Assembly (NCBI GenBank): GCA_965120415.1
Contig: CBCPNA010000008.1
Location: 4,033 to 68,032, forward strand
From: CBCPNA01 sp965120415
Lineage (GTDB): Bacteria > Bacillota > Clostridia > Lachnospirales > CAG-274
DNA length: 64,000 nt
Direction: 5' to 3'
Below the pieces are notes generated by a model. That model had not been told where the DNA came from. It searched no databases and saw only the letters and a list, made by a program, of their open reading frames with translations. Position 1 is the first letter of the stretch. Every line of letters begins with the position of its first letter. Below, piece after piece: positions 1-8,825 of this stretch. The translations under genes were made by a program, and so were the position numbers.

Positions 1-1365
1 TTTGTCTGTAGACATTGTTTCTTTATTTTTAGTATAAATTTCATTTTTTAATGCTATCCATTGTAAAAGCCCTATTATTATAAAGCTTATTAACATAGAA
101 GAACCACCATAGCTAATAAAAGGTATCGTAACCCCGGTTAATGGAATAAACTTTATAGAGCCACCTATTATTAAAAAAGTTTGAAAGATTAAAAGGTTAG
201 TAAGACCTACCCCAAAAATTGATAAAAACTTGCTATTAGAGCTAAGTGCAATAGCAAAGCATCTTGCAAATATTATTAATAATACTAAAATTAATAATAT
301 AGCAAATATTACCCCAAATTCTTCGCATATTGCAGAAAAGATTAAGTCTTTTTCTACAACTGGTATGCTAGTAGGAGTACCGAGATTAAGCCCACTACCA
401 AAAAGCCCAAATGTGCCTATAGCAAATAAAGATTGTGCTATTTGCCAGCCGCTACCAGATATATCGCTCCAAGGGTTTAGCCATACATCGATACGCACTT
501 TAACATGGCTAAAATATTTGTAAGCAAAATAAGCTATAATACCACCTAAAACAAAATAGACTATAAGAAGTTTATAATTTTGGGTTGCTATATAGCACAA
601 AATTAAATATGTTACAAAAAATATTAAAGCGCTACCTAAATCTTTTTGTAAAGCTAAAAAGCCTAAAATAATAAATGTACCTAAAGATGGCAGAAGCAAA
701 TCTTTTATTCTTAAGTTTTCTTTTGCTAAATTTGTTGTTAGGTATAGTACAAACAATATTTTTATAACCTCTGAAGGCTGGAAGGTAAAGCCGAATAAAG
801 AAAGCCAGTTTTTAGAACCATTAGATTCTTGTCCTAAAAGTAATGTAAGTACTAATAGGTAAAAGCTTAAAAATAAATAAAATGTTTTAAATAACGATAT
901 GTTAGGAAATTTTAAAAGTATAAGAGGTATAAATAAAGCTGTATAAAAGCCAACAGAATGAAAACCCATTTGCTTTAAAGCTAAAGAAGGATTTAGCCTA
1001 TATAGCATGATTGTGCTTACGGATAAAACAAAAAATAGACAATTCCATAAAATAGGGCAACTTTTTTTATACACTATAAATTGTAAAAAATTTGCCATTA
1101 TTAAAAATATAAGGCTTGATAAAAAGGGAGAAATAAGCGAAGTATCAAAAGTTTTTGTTTTGTAGTCTAGCGCTAATATATAAAAGCCAAAACAATGGAA
1201 GATTAATATTATTATTTTTTGAAAGGCTATTTCATAGCTTATTTTTGCTTTTTTATCTTTTGCCTTTTTTTGCCTTAAAAATATTACAAAGTTACTAATT
1301 AAAAATAATGAAATTAAAATTAAAAAAATGTATTTAGAATTATAAAATAAAAAATTATTGTACAT
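1..1365 (-). CDS. SEDS-family cell-wall glycosyltransferase (FtsW/RodA/SpoVE), C-terminus cut by window edge
   Basis: Polytopic membrane protein of the SEDS family, which polymerises lipid II into glycan strands together with a class B PBP. The signature near the visible end is clear: PLTGVTIPFISYGGSSM, preceded by GSGLNLGTPTSIPVVEKDLIF and FTFQPSE. The start is ATG at 1363-1365 with AGGAGA 8 bases upstream; the reading frame stays open to base 1 (455 codons). Roughly the first 130 residues form extra membrane helices before the SEDS core, as in clostridial FtsW/RodA paralogues that sit beside FHA and PBP genes. It lies 11 bases after the U32 peptidase stop, and its Shine-Dalgarno overlaps that TAG, so the two are co-transcribed. 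FtsW, RodA and SpoVE cannot be told apart here; the zapA linkage favours a division role by inference. Confidence 0.93.
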   Translation of the reverse strand, partial: MYNNFLFYNSKYIFLILISLFLISNFVIFLRQKKAKDKKAKISYEIAFQKIIILIFHCFGFYILALDYKTKTFDTSLISPFLSSLIFLIMANFLQFIVYKKSCPILWNCLFFVLSVSTIMLYRLNPSLALKQMGFHSVGFYTALFIPLILLKFPNISLFKTFYLFLSFYLLVLTLLLGQESNGSKNWLSLFGFTFQPSEVIKILFVLYLTTNLAKENLRIKDLLLPSLGTFIILGFLALQKDLGSALIFFVTYLILCYIATQNYKLLIVYFVLGGIIAYFAYKYFSHVKVRIDVWLNPWSDISGSGWQIAQSLFAIGTFGLFGSGLNLGTPTSIPVVEKDLIFSAICEEFGVIFAILLILVLLIIFARCFAIALSSNSKFLSIFGVGLTNLLIFQTFLIIGGSIKFIPLTGVTIPFISYGGSSMLISFIIIGLLQWIALKNEIYTKNKETMSTDK

Positions 1366-1376
1366 ATAAAATTCTC

Positions 1377-3758
1377 CTATAAAATACCTCTAAAAAAATA
1401 ACCGTTAGTGTAGTTAAAATTTTTAAGCGAGGTGTTATTTAAATCAAAATTTGAGTTATGCAAAGCATCTACATGAGCTTTTATAATATCTTTAATCAAA
1501 ATGCTATTTTCATCTAAAAAATTTAGTCTTAAATATTGTGTTTTGATTTTTTTAAAAGCAGATAGTTTATTTAATATAAAAATAGGGTTATTATTTAAAA
1601 TAGTTGTAGTACAATTAAAACAATCAGCTTTTAAAGGAAAGATAGCGCCCTTTTCATCTTTTAAATAATAATTATCAGCTTTATGCTGCATTTTGCAAAA
1701 CATACCACTTTCTTTACCATCAGCAAATAAGCCTATAGGGCATTGATGTGTTGTCATTAAAGGTATTTTACCGTATATTATAGCTTCTGTATTTTGGCTA
1801 GAAAGGGCATATATTTCTTTTAAGCTAAGCTCTAAAGAAAGCGTTACGGTATTTGCAAATTTTAAAAGGGCTTCTATAGATGCATTGTTAAATACATTAA
1901 AGGTATAATCTAATGCTATTTTTTTTGTTGTTTTAAGCTTAATATAATTTCTTAAAAGGTATCCATCTATTTTGGAATTTTCTAATTTATCTAGCATTTC
2001 GTAAAAACTTTTGTAAGAAACTTTTCTTAAAATATGATGTAGAGCCACAAAAACTTCTGTATTATATTTTTTAGCATTATATATAAAAAATTCGATATGT
2101 TCGATATTTTCTTTAGAAAGCTCTATATATATCCTTTTAATATTTTTGTCTAAACAAGCTTCAAATTGGGCTTTATTTTGCACTAATGCTGTTAAATAGG
2201 TTTTGTTTTTTGTTTCTATTTTGGGTATATATTTTACATCTATATATTCTCGTTCAAAAGATTTTCTTATTTTTTCTAAAAGGGCTTCTATAGCGTTTCT
2301 CCTAAGAGCATTAATAGATGATATAGGAACAAAAATATCACTATCTATCAAAATATTTTCAAAAGTAAAATAAAATGGAGAATTACCTGTTTTAGAAAGC
2401 TGCTCTATAAACTTATTTTGGCTAACACAATTATTTATAGCCTTTGTAGCTATTTCTCCAAAAACAGAAACAGATACATCACCTATAGATAAACAAATGT
2501 TTAAAGGCTTGTTTAAACATGCATAAATAGATGCTTTAACCTCACGTTTTTTTGTATCTTTTTGGTACGCTTTTTTAAGCTTGTCGTATAAGTTTTTGTC
2601 AAATGTTTTAAATACTAAATCGCCTTTATTTATATCGCCGGCAATTGTTAATCTTATTGTATCTGATGCAGAAGCCTTTTTAGAAATGCTAGTGCCGCTG
2701 TGGGGCAAGCTTTTTGTCCAAATTTCTATACCGTCGCCTGGGGTTAAAGGTTTAGAAAGAGTTATGTTGCAAATTTTTGTTTTTTTATCATAGCTTTTAA
2801 CTTTGCCTATAAGTGTGCCGGTATTTTTAGGTGTTTTGCTTATCATCTTATTACCAGCCCAATCAAAATAATAGCCTAAAGAAAAGCTTCCACCTCTGTT
2901 AAAGATTTGTAAAAGCTCTTCATTATCTAAAGGATCTATTGTATCAAATTTACCTTTTTTAGCTTTTTCTATATATTTTTTATAATTAGAGTTAACAAGG
3001 GCTACATATTCTGGGTTTTTCATACGCCCTTCTATTTTAAATGTGTGTATGCCAGCATCTATAAGCCTATCTATAATAGGAAGTGTATTTATATCTTTAG
3101 GAGATAATAGATAGCTTTTGGCTAAAATATGTTCATCTTTAATTAATTGATACACTTTTCTGCAAGGCTGAGCGCATCTTCCTCTGTTACCACTCCTTTC
3201 TCCTATAAAGCTACTCATAAAGCATCGCCCTGAATAACAAAAACATAATGCACCATGTACAAACACTTCTATTTCTATAGTTGTATTTTGGGTAATATTT
3301 TTTATTTCTTCTAAAGAAAGCTCACGGCTTAAAACAATACGCTTAAAGCCTAAATCTTGCAAAAATAAAGCCCCTTCTAAATTATGTATAGTCATTTGTG
3401 TGCTTGCGTGCAAAAAAACTTTTTTAAAATTAGTTTTTATAATATTAAAAATACCTATATCTTGAATAATAATAGCATCTATGCCAAAAGCATAAGCTTT
3501 AGATACAAAATCTAATACATCTTGTATTTCATTTTCTTTATATAAAATATTTAAAGTTAAATTTACTTTAACCCCTCTTTCATGCGAATAGTCTATTATT
3601 TCTTTAAGCTCATTTTCTGTAAAGTTTTGGGCATTATTTCTTGCGTTAAAATTTTTGCCCCCTAAATATATAGCGTCGCAACCAGCGTTTATAGCTGCTA
3701 TAGCGCTTTCTTTACAGCCAACCGGGGCTAAAAGTTCTATATTTTTGTTTTTATCCAA
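1377..3758 (-). CDS. U32 family peptidase with C-terminal DUF3656-type region (RlhA-like)
   Basis: 793-residue protein of the U32 family. The family signature is intact at about residues 165-200: EVFVHGALCFCYSGRCFMSS followed by GNRGRCAQPCR, giving the conserved cysteine cluster. The N-terminal half is the TIM-barrel-like U32 core (LLAPVGCKESAIAAINAGCD); the C-terminal half matches the long form of the family. In E. coli the related RlhA and TrhP hydroxylate 23S rRNA C2501 and tRNA uridine respectively, so an RNA-hydroxylation role is more likely than proteolysis; this is family knowledge, not shown here. The start is TTG at 3758 with TAGGTG seven bases upstream. The zapA-U32-SEDS order is recurrent in Clostridia. 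It is probably transcribed with the SEDS gene downstream. Confidence 0.9.
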   Translation of the reverse strand: MDKNKNIELLAPVGCKESAIAAINAGCDAIYLGGKNFNARNNAQNFTENELKEIIDYSHERGVKVNLTLNILYKENEIQDVLDFVSKAYAFGIDAIIIQDIGIFNIIKTNFKKVFLHASTQMTIHNLEGALFLQDLGFKRIVLSRELSLEEIKNITQNTTIEIEVFVHGALCFCYSGRCFMSSFIGERSGNRGRCAQPCRKVYQLIKDEHILAKSYLLSPKDINTLPIIDRLIDAGIHTFKIEGRMKNPEYVALVNSNYKKYIEKAKKGKFDTIDPLDNEELLQIFNRGGSFSLGYYFDWAGNKMISKTPKNTGTLIGKVKSYDKKTKICNITLSKPLTPGDGIEIWTKSLPHSGTSISKKASASDTIRLTIAGDINKGDLVFKTFDKNLYDKLKKAYQKDTKKREVKASIYACLNKPLNICLSIGDVSVSVFGEIATKAINNCVSQNKFIEQLSKTGNSPFYFTFENILIDSDIFVPISSINALRRNAIEALLEKIRKSFEREYIDVKYIPKIETKNKTYLTALVQNKAQFEACLDKNIKRIYIELSKENIEHIEFFIYNAKKYNTEVFVALHHILRKVSYKSFYEMLDKLENSKIDGYLLRNYIKLKTTKKIALDYTFNVFNNASIEALLKFANTVTLSLELSLKEIYALSSQNTEAIIYGKIPLMTTHQCPIGLFADGKESGMFCKMQHKADNYYLKDEKGAIFPLKADCFNCTTTILNNNPIFILNKLSAFKKIKTQYLRLNFLDENSILIKDIIKAHVDALHNSNFDLNNTSLKNFNYTNGYFFRGIL

Positions 3759-3956
3759 AAGTTACACCTAATTTCTAAATAAATTTATAAAAAAGTATGG
3801 ACATTTTTGATAAAATTTGTTAAAGTGTATGTATAATAATTACTATATAAAAGATATTATAATAATATTATACAATAATTTTAATATTTTGGGCTAAAAT
3901 TATGTCGAGCTATGTTGCTTTATTGGTATTTAGCTCAAGCTGTTTTGTGCAATTTG

Positions 3957-4649
3957 CTAGTTTTTTTCTGGCATATTGTCTTGCAAAAAGTTTATGCTTT
4001 CTTCTTTTATTATGTTTAAAAAAGGTGATAAAGTTTGTAGTTCGGCGATTTGTTTATCTTTTTGGGCTAATAGATTTTTAATATTATGTATTTCGTTATC
4101 TTTTAAAGCTAAAGAAGTTTTAAAGCCTTCGATTTCGTTATCTTTTAAAGCTAGAGAAGTTTTAAAGCCTTTTGTTTCATTATTTTTTAAAGTTAAAGCA
4201 TTATTAAGCTCTAATATTTCGTTATTTTTTAAGGCTAAAGAGTTACTAAGAGCTATAATTTCATTATCTTTTAAAGCTAAACTGTTACTAAGATCTTCTA
4301 TTTCATTATCTTTTAAAGCTAACAAATTTTTAAAATCGGTTATTTTGAAGTTATCTTGTTTTAATTTTTCTATATTATTATTTAAATAATCTAGCTCTTT
4401 TGCATTTTTGGAATATAGCTTGCGTTGCCTAAAGAGGTCATCTGCTATATTTAAAGCTATCGTAATAAAAAAGGGGATAGAATTTGTATTTATTGTATGA
4501 GTTTTAGAAACTTCAGATATTTTGTTATTTATATATTTAGCTATACCTTGTATATATTCTTCTTTTTCTGTTGTTGTTAAACTATATTTAATATTACATA
4601 TACTAATTTCAATCTGATTTTTGTTTGAAAAATTATTTTCATTATTCAT
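3957..4649 (-). CDS. zapA: Cell division protein ZapA with long repeated coiled-coil tail
   Basis: The N-terminal ~100 residues match ZapA, the small FtsZ-bundling protein (NQIEISICNIKYSLTT, then IPFFITIALNIADDLFRQR). ZapA proteins are usually near 90-110 residues; this one has 230. The excess is seven exact 14-residue units of the type NSLALKDNEIEDLS at residues 108-205, predicted to form an extended coiled coil, followed by a short C-terminal segment. The start is chosen as ATG at 4649 because GAGGTG lies six bases upstream; an upstream in-frame GTG at 4658 is part of that Shine-Dalgarno. The stop is TAG. The gene precedes the U32 peptidase by about 200 bases. Whether the tail changes FtsZ spacing or bundling is inference. 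Confidence 0.85.
   Translation of the reverse strand: MNNENNFSNKNQIEISICNIKYSLTTTEKEEYIQGIAKYINNKISEVSKTHTINTNSIPFFITIALNIADDLFRQRKLYSKNAKELDYLNNNIEKLKQDNFKITDFKNLLALKDNEIEDLSNSLALKDNEIIALSNSLALKNNEILELNNALTLKNNETKGFKTSLALKDNEIEGFKTSLALKDNEIHNIKNLLAQKDKQIAELQTLSPFLNIIKEESINFLQDNMPEKN
4035..4328 (-). repeat. Seven tandem 42-bp units inside zapA
   Basis: Seven contiguous 42-base units encode 14-residue repeats with consensus xSLALKDNEIxxxx (units end in EDLS, IALS, LELN, KGFK, EGFK, HNIK, AELQ). The repeats are recognisable at the DNA level, notably the recurring block reading ttatcttttaaagctaa on the plus strand. Copy-number change by recombination would leave the frame intact because the unit is a multiple of three and of the heptad. 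Confidence 0.9.
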
Positions 4650-4789
4650 AAATTTCACCTCAATATATAACCATTATAACATATATCTAAAATATATCAA
4701 ATATTTTATTAAAAAATATTAAATTTTTCAAATTTATAACAAGTTATTCAAGTTATTTAAGTTATGTATTAGTAAGGAGTGTTTGCAAA

Positions 4790-5872
4790 ATGATTACGAC
4801 TCAAATTTTACAAAATACAATTGATGGCCTAAAAAGTATAACGAGGCACGATTTTATAATAGTTGACTATGAAGGAAATATTATAGTTACCACAGAGGAC
4901 AAATTTATAAAAGTAGATATAGATATAATCAAATTTTTTATAAATAGCCAAGCTAAAAACCAGCTAGCGCAAGGTTATCAATATTTTAAAATCTTTGATA
5001 AAGGTGAAGTTTTGTACATTTTGCTTTCTAAAGGAGAGGATGAAGAAAGTAAGATGTTTGCCAAAATTGCAACATTTCAGATACAAAGCTTAATTACCGC
5101 TTATAAAGAAAAGTATGATAAAGACAATTTTATAAAAAATTTATTGCTTGACAACTTACTATCTAGAGATATACAAGCAAAAGCTAAAAAGCTTAAAATA
5201 GAGCTTAATGCAAAAAGGGTACTATATTTAATAAAAATAGAAAATAATACAGAAAATGAAAATATAGGTGTTGATATTATACGCTCTTTATTTAATATTA
5301 AAGATAAAGATTTTGTTACTGCTATAGATTATAATACTATAATATTTATTAAAGAATTAAAAGAAAATTATACAAAAAAAGATATAAATACCGTTGCAAA
5401 TGAGCTTTATAAAATGTTTATAGACGAAGGCTTTTTTAATGTTTATGTATCTATTGGGGGGGTATCTCTTGAGCTAAAAGATATATCTGATTGCTTTAAA
5501 AAGGGCAAAATGGCGCTTGAAATTTGCAAAATATTTGGAGGGGGGCATATTATAAATTATGATAAGCTAGGGCTTTTAAGGCTAATTTATTTATTGCCTT
5601 CTAATATTTGTAAAATGTTTTTAGATGAAATACTTGGCGATATGCCACTAGAAAATCTAGACAAAGAAATATTATCAACTGTTGACAAATTTTTTGAAAA
5701 TAATTTAAAGGTATCAGAAACAGCAAGGCAACTATTTATACACAGAAATACGCTTGTATATAGGCTTGAAAAATTGCAAAAAATGACAGGGCTTGACCTT
5801 AAAAATTTTGATGATGCAGTAGTGTTTAAAATAGTGCTTTTAGTTAATAAATATACAAGCTTTAAAGATTAA
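4790..5872 (+). CDS. PucR/CdaR-type transcriptional regulator
   Basis: 360 residues. The C-terminal ~60 residues are the PucR-type helix-turn-helix: NLKVSETARQLFIHRNTLVY followed by RLEKLQKMTGLDL. The middle, with IRSLFNIKDKDFVTAIDYNT and VSIGGVSLELKDISDCFKKG, fits the GGDEF-like domain of CdaR/PucR regulators. The N-terminal ~100 residues look like a small sensory domain (DFIIVDYEGNIIVTT). ATG at 4790 has AAGGAG upstream. It lies 48 bases ahead of ftsE in the same direction. This linkage to ftsEX is seen in other Clostridia and suggests, without proof, control of or co-expression with the FtsEX wall-hydrolase module. The ligand is unknown. Confidence 0.85.
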   Translation: MITTQILQNTIDGLKSITRHDFIIVDYEGNIIVTTEDKFIKVDIDIIKFFINSQAKNQLAQGYQYFKIFDKGEVLYILLSKGEDEESKMFAKIATFQIQSLITAYKEKYDKDNFIKNLLLDNLLSRDIQAKAKKLKIELNAKRVLYLIKIENNTENENIGVDIIRSLFNIKDKDFVTAIDYNTIIFIKELKENYTKKDINTVANELYKMFIDEGFFNVYVSIGGVSLELKDISDCFKKGKMALEICKIFGGGHIINYDKLGLLRLIYLLPSNICKMFLDEILGDMPLENLDKEILSTVDKFFENNLKVSETARQLFIHRNTLVYRLEKLQKMTGLDLKNFDDAVVFKIVLLVNKYTSFKD

Positions 5873-5920
5873 ATAATATTTTTAAATTACTAATTTCTAA
5901 AACTTTAAGGAGAGATTTAT

Positions 5921-6604
5921 TTGATCAAGGTAAATAGTATCACAAAAATTTACGACAATGGTGCAATTGCTATTAGGGATATCTCTATCCATATAAAAAA
6001 AGGTGAATTTGTTTTTCTTGTTGGGAGCAGTGGCTCTGGTAAATCTACTTTTATGAAGATGCTTTTAAAAGAGGTACAACCAACAAAAGGACTTATAGAA
6101 ATAGACGGCATAGATATAAATAGTATAACAAGAAAAGATACGCCGTATTTAAGAAGAAAGATAGGGGTTGTATTTCAAGATTTTAGGCTATTACAGAGCA
6201 AGACGGTATATGAAAATATAGCTTTTGCTATGCAGGTTACAGAAACATCACCTAAAATTATAAGAAGGAGCGTGCCTTCTATTTTATCGATGGTTGGGCT
6301 TTCTGCTAAAGCTAAAGCTTATCCTAATGAGCTTTCTGGAGGGGAGGCACAGAGGGTATCTCTTGCAAGAGCTATTATAAATAAGCCCCCTCTGCTTTTG
6401 GCAGATGAGCCAACCGGTAACCTAGACCCAGAAACAGCATGGGAAATAATGGACTTATTAAAACAAATTAATAATTATGGTACGACTGTATTAGTTGCGA
6501 CGCACGCTAAAGATATAGTTGATAAAATGAATAAAAGGGTTGTTACCATACAAAAAGGGCTTATTTTAAGTGATAGGCAAGGGGGATATGATTATGAAAA
6601 TTAG
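5921..6604 (+). CDS. ftsE: Cell division ATP-binding protein FtsE
   Basis: 227-residue ABC ATPase that pairs with FtsX at the septum and, in Gram-positives, gates extracellular M23/NlpC hydrolases. Walker A is GSSGSGKST (about residues 36-44), the signature motif is [14 protein letters not shown], and Walker B is [15 protein letters not shown]. The short length and [20 protein letters not shown] after the Q-loop are typical of FtsE rather than LolD/MacB ATPases. The start is TTG at 5921 with AAGGAGAG upstream. The stop (TAG) overlaps the ftsX start by 11 bases, so translation is coupled. Confidence 0.96.
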   Translation: MIKVNSITKIYDNGAIAIRDISIHIKKGEFVFLVGSSGSGKSTFMKMLLKEVQPTKGLIEIDGIDINSITRKDTPYLRRKIGVVFQDFRLLQSKTVYENIAFAMQVTETSPKIIRRSVPSILSMVGLSAKAKAYPNELSGGEAQRVSLARAIINKPPLLLADEPTGNLDPETAWEIMDLLKQINNYGTTVLVATHAKDIVDKMNKRVVTIQKGLILSDRQGGYDYEN

Positions 6605-7631
6605 GAGTTTTAAATATCACTTAAAACAAGGCTCAAAAAATGTTTTTAAAAATGAGCTTATGTCTATTGCATCTATTATATCTGTTGCTATATGTTCTTT
6701 TATATTTATATTTTCTCTTAATGTTATATTAAACCTAAATACAGCACTTAAAAATTTAGAAAAAAGCCTTGGTGTTTCTGTTTATTTAGGAGATGATGTT
6801 ACAGACGAAGAGATAGAATATTTATATACAAAGCTTTCAGATGTAGCAAATATTTTAGAAATAAGCTATATGTCTAAAGAAGATGCACTAGCGTGGGCAA
6901 AAGAGGAATGGGGCGATGAACAAAATATACTAGACGGCTTTGAATACGATAACCCCTTTCCACGTTCCTTTGAAATTACTATAAACGGAGCAAAATATCA
7001 AAGCCAAGTGATAAAAGATTTAACCACAATACAAAAAGAATTTGAAAAGATAGTCCTTAATAATAGGCAAGATACATTAAATATAGAAAATACAGAAGGT
7101 ACAGAAATAACAGAAGAATATATAAATAGCTATATAGAAGATATTATAAATCAAGATGGATATACATATGTAGGTATAGAAAAAATAAAGCATACGCAAA
7201 CAGAGGCAGAAATTTTGCTTAAAATTAGTAAGGCTATTAGATGGATTAGTGTTATTGTTGTTTTTATACTTTCTATTGTATCTATAGTGATCATTTTTAA
7301 CACAATAAAACTTACTGTTTATGTAAGAAAGGCAGAAATAAATATAATGAAATATGTTGGAGCAACCGACTGGTTTATAAAATGGCCTTTTGTTTTTGAA
7401 GGTATAATAATAGGGCTTATAGGAGCTTTTATACCGGTTGTTATATCTGCTTTTTCTTATACAGAAATAGTGTATTTAGTTTATGAAAAACTTCCTATAG
7501 TTAAAAGCTATATAGAGTTTAAATCTACAGCTGATATGGTTCTTATAACAGCACCAACAACTATTTTGCTAGGGGCTATATTAGGTATTATAGGAAGTAC
7601 TAATTCTGTTAAAAAATATTTAAATGTATAA
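6594..7631 (+). CDS. ftsX: Cell division permease-like protein FtsX
   Basis: 345 residues. One N-terminal membrane helix (IASIISVAICSFIFIFSLNV), an extracellular domain, then three C-terminal helices carrying the conserved RKAEINIMKYVGATDWFIKWPF motif. FtsX transmits FtsE ATP hydrolysis to a periplasm-side murein hydrolase. ATG at 6594 is preferred because AGGGGG lies eight bases upstream; ATG at 6588 is too close to it and GTG at 6570 has no site. The extracellular domain carries about 40 extra acidic residues after PFPRSFEI (LNIENTEGTEITEEYINSYI region) compared with the usual ~300-residue protein. The next gene encodes the likely hydrolase partner. Confidence 0.95.
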   Translation: MKIRSFKYHLKQGSKNVFKNELMSIASIISVAICSFIFIFSLNVILNLNTALKNLEKSLGVSVYLGDDVTDEEIEYLYTKLSDVANILEISYMSKEDALAWAKEEWGDEQNILDGFEYDNPFPRSFEITINGAKYQSQVIKDLTTIQKEFEKIVLNNRQDTLNIENTEGTEITEEYINSYIEDIINQDGYTYVGIEKIKHTQTEAEILLKISKAIRWISVIVVFILSIVSIVIIFNTIKLTVYVRKAEINIMKYVGATDWFIKWPFVFEGIIIGLIGAFIPVVISAFSYTEIVYLVYEKLPIVKSYIEFKSTADMVLITAPTTILLGAILGIIGSTNSVKKYLNV

Positions 7632-7643
7632 AGGTGTGGTTTA

Positions 7644-8798
7644 ATGAAAAAGAAGTTATGTATTTTACTTTCTTTTATAATTTTATTAGTATCAATAAAT
7701 TTTGTTTATGCTAAGAGCCTTTCTGAATTAAATGAAGAACAAGACGAAATAAATAGCCAAATAGAACAATCTAAACAAGAATTAGAAGATACACAAGCAG
7801 AAAAATCTAACGCACAAAAGCAAGTGGATGCGCTGGATGCCCAGCTAACAGAGGTAACAGAAGAATTAGCAAATGTAGAAAAAAGCTTGCAAGAGGTTAC
7901 AGAAAGCCTTGCAAAAGCCGAGGCAGATTTAGAACAGGCTATAGAAGATAAAAATAATCAATATGAAACTCTAAAAAGAAGAATGCGATTTATGTATGAA
8001 TATGGAAATAGCTCTTATTTAGAGCTTATAATTAATGCTAAAAATATAAGCGACTTTTTTAAAAGGGTAGAATATTTAAATTGTATAATAGAATATGATC
8101 AGACTATTTTTGAACAATACGAAAAAACACAACAAGAATATGAACAAAAAGTTGCTGAAATAGAAGAGAAAAAAGCAAGTATAGAAAGCTTGAGCGAAGA
8201 AATAACAGCAAAAAAACAAGAATTAGAAAATAGTATAGCAGCAAAAGAACAATTAATAGCAACTTTACAAAGTAATGCAGAAACTTTACAAGAACAGCTG
8301 GATGAATTAGAAAAGCGAAATGAAGAAATAAAGCAGCTTATTCAAGAAACAAAAATTACAGCGACAACATCAAGCCAAAATGAAATTTATGCAACAACCA
8401 CAACAACTTTACAGCATCCGGTTCCAGCTTATGCAGATTATCCTTTTAACGATAGCTACGGCGCAAGGACAAGCCCTATTACAGGAATAGAAGAGGTACA
8501 TACAGGGCTTGATTTAAAAGCGACATACGGCACAGATATAGTTGCGGCAGAAAGTGGAACGGTTATATATTCTTCATATATGAATGGATATGGATATACT
8601 GTTATGATAGACCATGGTAATAACTTAACAACGCTTTACGCACATAATTCTAGCCTTGTTGTGTCTGTAGGGGAAAGCGTAGAAAGAGGGCAAGTTATAG
8701 CAAAAGCAGGCTCAACAGGATATTCTACAGGGGTACATTGCCATTTTGAAGTAAGGATAAATGGAGAGCATACAGACCCACGTCCTTATTTAAGCTAG
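7644..8798 (+). CDS. Secreted coiled-coil M23 (LytM) murein hydrolase, FtsEX partner
   Basis: 384 residues: signal peptide (about 1-23, ending FVYAKS), a long coiled coil (about 25-245, rich in Gln/Glu/Lys), a Thr-rich linker, and a C-terminal M23 endopeptidase domain. Zinc ligands are present: HTGLD and the HCHFEV motif, plus YAHNSSL. The layout is that of EnvC/PcsB-like hydrolases or activators that are controlled through FtsX. Unlike EnvC, the LytM site keeps its metal ligands, so it is probably catalytically active. It follows ftsX by 12 bases. ATG at 7644 has AAAGGTGTGG upstream. Confidence 0.93.
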   Translation: MKKKLCILLSFIILLVSINFVYAKSLSELNEEQDEINSQIEQSKQELEDTQAEKSNAQKQVDALDAQLTEVTEELANVEKSLQEVTESLAKAEADLEQAIEDKNNQYETLKRRMRFMYEYGNSSYLELIINAKNISDFFKRVEYLNCIIEYDQTIFEQYEKTQQEYEQKVAEIEEKKASIESLSEEITAKKQELENSIAAKEQLIATLQSNAETLQEQLDELEKRNEEIKQLIQETKITATTSSQNEIYATTTTTLQHPVPAYADYPFNDSYGARTSPITGIEEVHTGLDLKATYGTDIVAAESGTVIYSSYMNGYGYTVMIDHGNNLTTLYAHNSSLVVSVGESVERGQVIAKAGSTGYSTGVHCHFEVRINGEHTDPRPYLS

Positions 8799-8825
8799 AA
8801 ATTAATATTTAATAAGACACAATGA

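Noticed and set aside
230..523. 97-codon plus-strand frame
   Set aside because: It lies antisense inside the SEDS gene and has no ribosome site or recognisable protein.
3976..4389. 137-codon plus-strand frame with repeats (SLSFKAK)
   Set aside because: Mirror frame of the 42-base repeats of zapA; the ZapA domain on the minus strand is unambiguous.
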